This document shows positions 1 to 5,584 of a stretch of 5,584 nucleotides of DNA, one piece after another (position 1 is the stretch's first letter; each line of letters opens with the position of its first letter). Below the pieces are notes generated by a model that was not told where the DNA came from, searched no databases, and saw only the letters and a program-made list of their open reading frames with translations. The position numbers were made by a program, and so were the translations under genes. The stretch is from Acidobacteriota bacterium (GTDB taxonomy: Bacteria; Acidobacteriota; Terriglobia; UBA7540). The stretch covers positions 1-5,584 of the forward strand of contig JAJYJL010000654.1 of assembly GCA_021789565.1 (NCBI GenBank), in the 5' to 3' direction.

Positions 1-2
1 AG

Positions 3-1160
3 GCAGACTACATCACCACGTTGATCAGCGACCTGCCGCACCAGATGCGGCCGGGAAAGAATTTCCATCGCGGTTTTCACACCTTCCAGTGGATTCGCGG
101 CCAGGAGTTTGACTACTACGGCACAGCCCCCCACCAGTTGCCAGACGTCAGCGACATCGTTTCGCCGGAATATCTCAAGCGCTATCCTGGCATCCAGGGC
201 TTCCTCGCCCAGTACAAGGCCAACCGCAATCTGTGGAAGCAGCAGGGCGAGTCGCTCTCACAGATTGTCGCCGACCGTGCCATCCAGTGGCTGAAGGGGA
301 ATTTCGACCAGCGGCCCTTCTATCTGCATGTGGAAATGTTCGATTCGCACGAGCCGTGGGACCCGCCTCAGCGGTTCCTCGAGAAGTACTGGAAAGGTCC
401 TTACACGCCGAGTTTTATCGAGCCGCCTTACACCACCGTCGAGTTATCGGACGAGATCAAAAACCGGTTTCGCGCCAACTACGCAGGGGAAGTTAGCTGC
501 GTGGATTACTGGATCGGCCAACTGCTTGATACGATCCGGCAATACGGGCTGCTGGAGAATTCCGTCGTCGTCTTCATGTCCGACCACGGCGCCATGCTGG
601 GCGAACACGGCCAGTTCCTGAAAGGGCCGGACAAGCTGCGCGGCCAGGTGACCCACGTTCCGCTGATGATCCGGACACCAGACCAGAAATTGGCCGGAAA
701 GAAAGTCTCCGGGTTCGTGCAGATCCACGATTACATGCCCACGTTACTGCACCTGTTGGGATTAATGCCGCCTGCCCGCGTGACCGGCACCAATTTCTGG
801 CCGCTAGCCGCAGGAGAAACGCGCGGCATCAAGGATTTTGTGGTGCACACTTACGGATGGGTGGGATGCGCGCGCGATCATGAGTGGAGCTACACGGAAA
901 TCTGGAAACCGGAAGCTCGCCAGGACAAGTTTGCTGTTGCTCCAGGGGCAACCCCAGCCATCTATAAGCCGCAGCTCTATAACCTTGAAAAGGACCCCCA
1001 GGAACTCACCGACGTGGCGGACCGCACTCCCGAAGTCTGCCGCCGCATGTCGGCAAAGATGAAGGAATATATCGCTTCCGGCGAAGGGTTGACCTTTGGC
1101 AGTTTCAACCAGAAGGCAAGCCTCAACACGGGCGAAGTCTATGTACAACAGTCGCGATAA
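3..1160 (+). CDS. Type I sulfatase (arylsulfatase/alkaline phosphatase superfamily), 5'-truncated
   Basis: Likely hydrolyses sulfate esters, probably on a sulfated glycan or aryl sulfate; the substrate cannot be read from sequence. The frame is open from the window edge (A-D-Y-I-T-T-L-I-S-D-L-P), so the TTG at 21 is internal and not the start. About 385 residues are visible; families of this kind are usually 450-520 residues, so roughly 100 N-terminal residues, including the C-x-P/A-S/x-R formylglycine motif, lie upstream. Visible family marks are RPGKNFHRGF and WIRGQEFDYYG near the start, FDSHEPWDPP (about 338-367), MSDHGAMLGEHGQFLKGP (about 576-629; its Asp-His pair and the later Lys match the metal- and sulfate-binding positions of the superfamily), VPLMIRTP (about 659-682) and a C-terminal LYNLEKDPQELTDVAD typical of these enzymes. 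It ends at TAA 1158-1160. The location is probably periplasmic, but any signal peptide is out of view. The sulfatase call is firm; specificity is unknown. Confidence 0.94.
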   Translation, partial: ADYITTLISDLPHQMRPGKNFHRGFHTFQWIRGQEFDYYGTAPHQLPDVSDIVSPEYLKRYPGIQGFLAQYKANRNLWKQQGESLSQIVADRAIQWLKGNFDQRPFYLHVEMFDSHEPWDPPQRFLEKYWKGPYTPSFIEPPYTTVELSDEIKNRFRANYAGEVSCVDYWIGQLLDTIRQYGLLENSVVVFMSDHGAMLGEHGQFLKGPDKLRGQVTHVPLMIRTPDQKLAGKKVSGFVQIHDYMPTLLHLLGLMPPARVTGTNFWPLAAGETRGIKDFVVHTYGWVGCARDHEWSYTEIWKPEARQDKFAVAPGATPAIYKPQLYNLEKDPQELTDVADRTPEVCRRMSAKMKEYIASGEGLTFGSFNQKASLNTGEVYVQQSR

Positions 1161-1207
1161 CCCATTGCAGAACCAACCTGAGGGCTAAGAACGCGGCGGC
1201 GTAGTTC

Positions 1208-1216
1208 TGCTATAAT
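1208..1216 (+). promoter_or_regulatory. Extended -10 promoter for glmS
   Basis: The bases TGCTATAAT form a perfect extended -10 element (TGn followed by TATAAT at 1211-1216). About 17 bases upstream the -35 position reads AGAACG, which does not resemble TTGACA; extended -10 promoters often lack a good -35. Transcription would start near 1222-1225, giving a leader of about 80 bases before the ATG at 1303. The match is seen in the sequence; its use as a sigma-70-type promoter is inferred. It implies that glmS is transcribed independently of the sulfatase gene. Confidence 0.6.
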
Positions 1217-1283
1217 GCAGGCTTAGAACGATCACCCCTAGTGCAGCCTGCGGCGGGTGTGGTTTTTTCCGGGCAAGTCCGCC
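1217..1283 (+). promoter_or_regulatory. glmS leader with overlapping inverted repeats and a T6 run
   Basis: Three pairings can be drawn. GCAGGCT (1217-1223) is an exact inverted repeat of AGCCTGC (1245-1251). CACCC (1233-1237) matches GGGTG (1255-1259), and a TTTTTT run follows at 1263-1268. GGCGGGT (1252-1258) can pair with GTCCGCC (1277-1283), using two G-U pairs. The second pairing conflicts with the third, as in an attenuator with terminator-like and alternative hairpins. If transcription starts near 1222-1225, most of the left arm of the first repeat is not transcribed, so that repeat could act only as DNA or by chance. The arms are seen; any regulatory role is inferred and weak. Confidence 0.3.
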
Positions 1284-1288
1284 AGGCC

Positions 1289-1293
1289 AGGAA
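1289..1293 (+). promoter_or_regulatory. Ribosome binding site of glmS
   Basis: AGGAA lies nine bases before the ATG at 1303, a good spacing. It supports this start, which matters because the residue right after the initiator Met is the catalytic position of the enzyme. The in-frame stop TAA at 1213-1215 leaves no upstream ATG, GTG or TTG in the frame, so no other upstream start is available. Confidence 0.65.
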
Positions 1294-1302
1294 CCTCAAT
1301 CC

Positions 1303-3177
1303 ATGTCAGGAATTATCGGTTACATCGGCAACAAGCGCGTGGTACCTGTGCTGATCGAGGGCCTTCAGCGGCTTCAGTATCGAGGTTATGACTCCGCCGG
1401 CCTTGCGGTAATGAAGGATGGCAATCTGGCCATTCGCCGTGCCATGGGCAAACTGCGCAATCTGGAAGAAGTGATCCGGCTGAACCCCGTTGACGGCACT
1501 TACGGTATTGGGCATACCCGCTGGGCCACGCACGGAGCGCCGACGGAAGAAAACGCCCATCCTCACCGCGACTGCCACGGCAGCGTTGCGGTTGTTCACA
1601 ACGGCATCATTGAAAACTACATGGAGTTGAAGCAGGAACTGGCGGAAGAAGAGCACATCTTCACGACCGAAACAGATACCGAGGTGATTGCGCACTTGAT
1701 CGAGAAATATCTCGACAAGCCGTCGAAGCCTTCCACTCAGGTCACGCTTGACGAAGCTGTCCGATCGGCTGTACAGCGGCTGACTGGTGTTTTCGCCCTG
1801 GCGATCATGTCCACAAGAGATTTGAACAAGATTGTTGCGGTCCGCCAGGGTCCGCCGGCCGTAATCGGTCTCGGCAAGAATGAATATCTGGTTGCCAGCG
1901 ACGTTCCAGCCATCCTGTATCACACCCGTGATCTTTTCTTTCTTGCAGACGGCGACATCGCGGTGCTGACGCCCAATGGCGTGAAGCTGATGGACTTCCA
2001 GGGCGAGCCGGTGACCCGGCGCGTGCAACACATCAGCTGGGACCCCATTCTGGCGGAAAAAGGTGGCTTCAAGCATTTCACCCTGAAAGAGATTTACGAG
2101 CAGCCGCGCGCCGTCCGCGATACAGCGTTGGGCCGTGTTTCTCCGGAAACGGGGCAGATTTTCCTGGATGAAATGGAAATTACTGAAGATGAATTCCGCG
2201 CCTTCCGGGAAATCAAAGTCGTTGCTGCGGGAACCTCGCGGCACGCTGGTCTCGCGGGGAAGATCATGTTTGAGCGTCTGGCGCGCGTACCGACGGAAGT
2301 TGATTATGCCTCGGAATTCCGCTACCGGGATCCGCTGGTGGACTCCCGCACGCTGACCGTGCTGATCACACAGTCGGGTGAAACCGCCGACACGATTGCA
2401 GGGCAGCGCGAGGCCCAGGCCAAAGGGTCCAAGACGCTAGCCATCTGCAATGTACTTGGCAGTATGGTGCCCCGTGAAGCCAACGGGACCATCTACACGC
2501 ATGCAGGACCTGAAATCGGCGTGGGTTCCACCAAGACTTTCACCTCGCAACTGATCGGACTTTACCTGTTCGCGGTTTATCTGGGCCAGCTTCGCGACCT
2601 GATTCCTCCCGCTGAATCGAAGGAACTGCTTAGCGCGCTCACCATGCTACCCCGCCAGCTCGAGTCCGTCCTGCAAAAAGACGAAGAGTATGAAGAGCTG
2701 TCCCGTCACTTCGATCGCGCTTCAGACTTTTTGTTTCTTGGCCGTGGCGTCCATTTTCCAGTGGCGCTTGAAGGCGCCCTCAAGATGAAGAAGGTTTCTT
2801 ACATTCACGCTGAAGCCTACCCGGCAGGCGAACTGAAGCACGGTCCCATCGCCCTCATCACGGAAGGTCTGCCGGTGGTGGTGATGGCAACCTGCGACAG
2901 CAAGTCCAACGATTCGAAGCTCCGCCACGAGCGGACGGTTTCAAACATCAAGGAAGCCAAAGCCCGCGGCGCCGTAATCGTCGCTTTGGTCACCGAAGGC
3001 GACCGGGAAGTTCAGGACATGGCTGACCACCTGATCACACTTCCCCAAACTAACGAGTACCTCTCCGCAGTTCTCGAGGTCGTACCCTTGCAATTGTTGG
3101 CCTACCACATCGCCGTCCTGCGAGGATGCGACGTTGACCAGCCCCGAAACCTGGCAAAATCTGTCACAGTAGAATAG
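1303..3177 (+). CDS. glmS: GlmS-type glutamine:fructose-6-phosphate aminotransferase with altered catalytic residues
   Basis: By family, GlmS makes glucosamine 6-phosphate from fructose 6-phosphate and glutamine in the cytoplasm, the first step towards UDP-GlcNAc for peptidoglycan and LPS. The 624 residues (E. coli has 609) comprise an N-terminal class II glutaminase domain (about 2-230), a hinge (LKEIYEQP, 261-268), SIS1 (about 300-430) and SIS2 (about 467-610), ending in the canonical [10 protein letters not shown]. Retained glutaminase residues include RGYDSAG (27-33), HTRWATHG (71-78), HNGIIEN (99-105) and TDTE (124-127). Retained isomerase residues include GTS (310-312), QSGETADT (357-364), Lys494, GELKHGP with His513, and Schiff-base Lys619. 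Odd points: the N-terminal nucleophile Cys is Ser2, E. coli Glu488 is Lys497, Cys300 is Ala309, Ser347 is Thr356, and the hinge Met is Thr260. Seven extra residues lie between the two catalytic stretches 513 and 619. The family is certain; normal activity is doubtful. Confidence 0.95.
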   Translation: MSGIIGYIGNKRVVPVLIEGLQRLQYRGYDSAGLAVMKDGNLAIRRAMGKLRNLEEVIRLNPVDGTYGIGHTRWATHGAPTEENAHPHRDCHGSVAVVHNGIIENYMELKQELAEEEHIFTTETDTEVIAHLIEKYLDKPSKPSTQVTLDEAVRSAVQRLTGVFALAIMSTRDLNKIVAVRQGPPAVIGLGKNEYLVASDVPAILYHTRDLFFLADGDIAVLTPNGVKLMDFQGEPVTRRVQHISWDPILAEKGGFKHFTLKEIYEQPRAVRDTALGRVSPETGQIFLDEMEITEDEFRAFREIKVVAAGTSRHAGLAGKIMFERLARVPTEVDYASEFRYRDPLVDSRTLTVLITQSGETADTIAGQREAQAKGSKTLAICNVLGSMVPREANGTIYTHAGPEIGVGSTKTFTSQLIGLYLFAVYLGQLRDLIPPAESKELLSALTMLPRQLESVLQKDEEYEELSRHFDRASDFLFLGRGVHFPVALEGALKMKKVSYIHAEAYPAGELKHGPIALITEGLPVVVMATCDSKSNDSKLRHERTVSNIKEAKARGAVIVALVTEGDREVQDMADHLITLPQTNEYLSAVLEVVPLQLLAYHIAVLRGCDVDQPRNLAKSVTVE

Positions 3178-3252
3178 AATAACGGCCCTTCAGGGTGCGA
3201 AGCGTACAAGGCAAGTTCCATTTTTGGTCAAAGGCATTTTCCGGCCCGGCTG

Positions 3253-5584
3253 ATGGCGCAACGAATTCGATCTTTCAGGTCTCTGGAGTACAGCCGAGCT
3301 GCCGCTCTCGGAAAGCCTGACCGTAGTTCATCCACGCACCATGTTTTCCTCGATAGAGTCCTTCGGCCTGCTCTGGTGATTGGGCTGGTGATTCTTTGTG
3401 CCTGTGGAAGATCTTATGGCCAGTCTTCCGCTTCGACAGGCCTTACTGAAACTCGTCCCACCGTCACAATCCGGCGCGTGAGTCCGCCACCCAAGCTCTC
3501 AGACTTTCTGGATATGAGACCGGACGCAGCCATGGCGGGCAAGATGCTCAAGATCGATGGATTCATTCAGCGCACGCCCAAAGACGATGTGGCACCCAAC
3601 CAGCGGACAGATGTTTATCTGGGTTACGACAACAAGTACCTCTACGTAGTTTTTGTCGCCTTTGACAATGAGCCCAGCAAGGTACGCGCCCACATGACGG
3701 TGCGTGACCATTTGACCGGCGACGAACGGCTTGATCTGTTTCTTGACACCTTCCACGACCATCGTCACGCCTATGTCTTCACCGTCAATCCATTTGGGCT
3801 GCAGCAGGATGGCAGCTACGAGGAAAATGCCAATCCGAATTACGACAGCTCGTTCGATACGGTGTGGAAATCAAAAGGCCAGCGAACCAAACAGGGCTTT
3901 GTCGTGTGGGAGGCGATCCCGTTCAAGAGCCTGCGCTTTCCGGCCGCGCCAAAGCAGACATGGGGAATCCTGTTCATCCGCTGGATTCCGCGCAATAACG
4001 GTTCGGACACGTGGCCGCGCGTTTCGACGCGCATACAGGGGCGGCTTGGCCAGGAGGCCACTCTGGAGGGGCTGGACTCGATTTCGCGCGGACATAATGT
4101 GCAATTGATTCCGTATGCCTATGAGCGATCCTACCGCGCGCTCGACACGCGCGACCCCGCTAATCCTCAATTCATTTCCCGGCATTTCGACCCGCGGGTC
4201 GGAATTGATGGTAAGGCCGTCTTGAAGGACAGCCTGGTGGTGGACGCCACGGTAAACCCCGACTTCAGCCAGGTGGAATCTGACCAGCCCCAAGTCACGG
4301 TCAACCAGCGGTTTGCTGTCAACTTTCCAGAGAAGCGGCCGTTTTTTCTGGAGAATGCGAATTTTTTCCAGACGCCGCTTAACCTGTTTTTCTCCCGCAA
4401 TATCGCAGACCCCCAGTTCGGTGTCCGCCTCACGGGAAAGGTGGGACATTACGCCATCGGAACACTGCTGGCAGATGACAAATCGCCGGGAGAGGTGGTT
4501 CCGACGAACGATCCCCTGGCGGGCAAGCGCGCGCACTTCGACGTCGTGAGGGTCAATCGGGACATCGGGAAACAGTCAACGATCGGCATGATCTATACCG
4601 ACCGCGAATTCGCAGGCACCTATAACCGCGTGGGAGGTATCGACGGCCATTTCAAATTTACGCCCAACTGGACATTGGACTGGCAGGGGGTCGCCAGCGC
4701 AACCACTTCTCCCAGCGCACCGCGCTCCGCAGGCCCGGCGTATAAACTACACTTGCAACGTACCGGTTACCAGTTTTATTACGACTTTGATTATGAGGAT
4801 CTCAGCCCCGGCTTTAATACGGAAACCGGCTTCCTCGGCGAAAATAGGGTGGATAATTTTGTGCCTTACAGTCGCGCGATTCCGAGGCCGGCCGTACGAC
4901 CCGATTTCAGAAGCCTGGGGCAATTCATCACCTATCGCTTCCGGCCGGAAGGCAAGGCGCTGATTTCCTGGGGACCAACGCTTTATCTCGATCCGGTGTG
5001 GGACCACGCCGGCAACCAGCTTGACCAATACTACGATACCGGGTTGAGCTTTGAACTAACCGGCCAAACCTACATTGAGTTTTATCAGGCGGCGGACCAT
5101 GAATTGCTCCGCCCCAAGGACTTTTCCGTGCTGACTGCCAACCAGACTTACGTCCATCAGCACAAGGGCATCTACGTAGGCAGCCAGTACTATCAACCTT
5201 TCACTTTTAGTGCGCAATACGAGTGGGGTACGGATGTGAATTTCGTGCCCCACAGCGGCCAGGCCCCCATGCTGGGTAACCTGACCCACGGCCAGGTGCT
5301 GATGACAATCCGGCCGCTTACAAAACTGGAGGTTGACAATACTTACATCCTGGAGCGGCTCACCAGCCGGGAGGGGGGTGCGAGTATTTTTGATAATCAC
5401 ATCATCCGTTCCAAATGGAACTGGCAGTTCAGCCCGCGCCTGGGGGTTCGAACAATTTTCCAGTACAGTACCGTCCTGCCCAATACAGCGCTGACGTCGC
5501 TGCAACCGACAAAACAATTCAACGCCGACTTCCTGATCTCCTACATTGTGAATCCATGGACGGCCCTTTATATGGGCTACAACA
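3253..5584 (+). CDS. Exported CBM9-like/DUF5916 outer-membrane beta-barrel protein, 3'-truncated
   Basis: The frame is open from the glmS stop to the window end without a stop codon; 777 codons follow ATG 3253, the only in-frame ATG before the signal sequence. Residues 39-51 (PALVIGLVILCAC) form a hydrophobic core after Arg38, with a plausible signal peptidase site at SYG-QSS (56/57). About residues 77-275 resemble the CBM9-like domain of this family, with DVYLGYDNKYLYVVFVAFD, ERLDLFLDTF, AYVFTVNPFG and WEAIPFKSLRF. The family hallmark DATVNPDFSQVESDQ lies at 331-345, followed by NFPEKRPFFLEN (357-368), then an aromatic, beta-rich region consistent with an outer-membrane barrel. The function of DUF5916 proteins is not established; surface binding or passage of a glycan or other polymer is a guess. 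It lies 75 bases after glmS with no clear terminator between, so cotranscription is possible. No good ribosome binding site precedes 3253 (AAAGG at 3230-3234 is 18 bases away), so the start is uncertain; GTG 3376 is an alternative but gives a very short signal sequence. Confidence 0.85.
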   Translation, partial: MAQRIRSFRSLEYSRAAALGKPDRSSSTHHVFLDRVLRPALVIGLVILCACGRSYGQSSASTGLTETRPTVTIRRVSPPPKLSDFLDMRPDAAMAGKMLKIDGFIQRTPKDDVAPNQRTDVYLGYDNKYLYVVFVAFDNEPSKVRAHMTVRDHLTGDERLDLFLDTFHDHRHAYVFTVNPFGLQQDGSYEENANPNYDSSFDTVWKSKGQRTKQGFVVWEAIPFKSLRFPAAPKQTWGILFIRWIPRNNGSDTWPRVSTRIQGRLGQEATLEGLDSISRGHNVQLIPYAYERSYRALDTRDPANPQFISRHFDPRVGIDGKAVLKDSLVVDATVNPDFSQVESDQPQVTVNQRFAVNFPEKRPFFLENANFFQTPLNLFFSRNIADPQFGVRLTGKVGHYAIGTLLADDKSPGEVVPTNDPLAGKRAHFDVVRVNRDIGKQSTIGMIYTDREFAGTYNRVGGIDGHFKFTPNWTLDWQGVASATTSPSAPRSAGPAYKLHLQRTGYQFYYDFDYEDLSPGFNTETGFLGENRVDNFVPYSRAIPRPAVRPDFRSLGQFITYRFRPEGKALISWGPTLYLDPVWDHAGNQLDQYYDTGLSFELTGQTYIEFYQAADHELLRPKDFSVLTANQTYVHQHKGIYVGSQYYQPFTFSAQYEWGTDVNFVPHSGQAPMLGNLTHGQVLMTIRPLTKLEVDNTYILERLTSREGGASIFDNHIIRSKWNWQFSPRLGVRTIFQYSTVLPNTALTSLQPTKQFNADFLISYIVNPWTALYMGYN

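Noticed and set aside
21..23. TTG as start of the sulfatase
   Set aside because: The frame continues upstream to the window edge and the conserved N-terminal catalytic part of the family is missing, so the gene begins outside the window.
1223..1302. glmS ribozyme in the leader
   Set aside because: The leader is only about 80 bases, roughly half the usual ribozyme, and the conserved core around the cleavage site is not recognisable.
1573..1575. Cys91 of GlmS as a replacement nucleophile
   Set aside because: It sits in the HRDCHG loop, where many normal GlmS enzymes also have Asp-Cys; it is not N-terminal and cannot supply the Ntn amine-Cys arrangement.
1306..2244. 312-codon open frame on the - strand inside glmS
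   Set aside because: It is fully antisense to a strongly conserved coding region and its protein shows no recognisable motif; it arises from the codon pattern of glmS.
3186..3195. Terminator after glmS
   Set aside because: The only hairpin is CCC-TTCA-GGG with a three-base-pair stem and no T run directly after it, so it is too weak to call.
3871..4536. 221-codon open frame on the - strand inside the DUF5916 gene
   Set aside because: It overlaps the family hallmark region of the + strand gene and has a composition typical of a shadow frame, with no family features.
5056..5517. 153-codon open frame on the - strand near the window end
   Set aside because: It is antisense to the continuous beta-barrel coding frame; no supporting motif or ribosome binding site was recognised.

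Overview
The window looks like chromosomal DNA of a Gram-negative, moderately GC-rich bacterium, probably from an environmental lineage such as Acidobacteriota. That placement is inference. It rests on a sulfatase of the type common in Acidobacteriota, Planctomycetota and Verrucomicrobiota, and on an outer-membrane protein of the DUF5916 type. No rRNA or other phylogenetic marker is present. No mobile element, tRNA, rRNA or CRISPR array was seen. All three genes lie on the + strand.

Layout: (1) 3-1160 is the C-terminal three quarters of a type I sulfatase; its N-terminus, with the formylglycine motif, lies outside the window. (2) 1161-1302 is an intergenic stretch with a perfect extended -10 box (1208-1216), a leader with several overlapping inverted repeats, a T6 run and a ribosome binding site. 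(3) 1303-3177 is a complete GlmS-type glutamine:fructose-6-phosphate aminotransferase of 624 residues. (4) 3178-3252 is a 75-base gap with no convincing terminator or promoter. (5) 3253 to the window end is an exported protein with an N-terminal CBM9-like domain and a DUF5916-type beta-barrel region, open at its 3' end.

The most notable observation is in GlmS. The fold and nearly all substrate-binding motifs are intact and the frame is open end to end, yet key catalytic positions of both active sites are changed. The N-terminal nucleophile Cys of the glutaminase domain is Ser (MSGIIGYIG instead of MCGI-GYIG). The Glu of the LKxKE motif in the isomerase domain (E. coli Glu488) is Lys (residue 497). 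Other near-universal positions also differ: Met to Thr in the xLKEIYEQP hinge, and Cys to Ala in ACGTS. This is either a divergent GlmS paralogue with altered chemistry, an inactive relative, or a sequence artefact. A two-base codon change at the first site makes simple error less likely.

The genes could share a theme: a sulfatase for sulfated glycans, an amino-sugar enzyme, and a surface protein with a carbohydrate-binding-type domain. GlmS has its own apparent promoter and is normally a housekeeping gene, so a shared pathway is not demonstrated.
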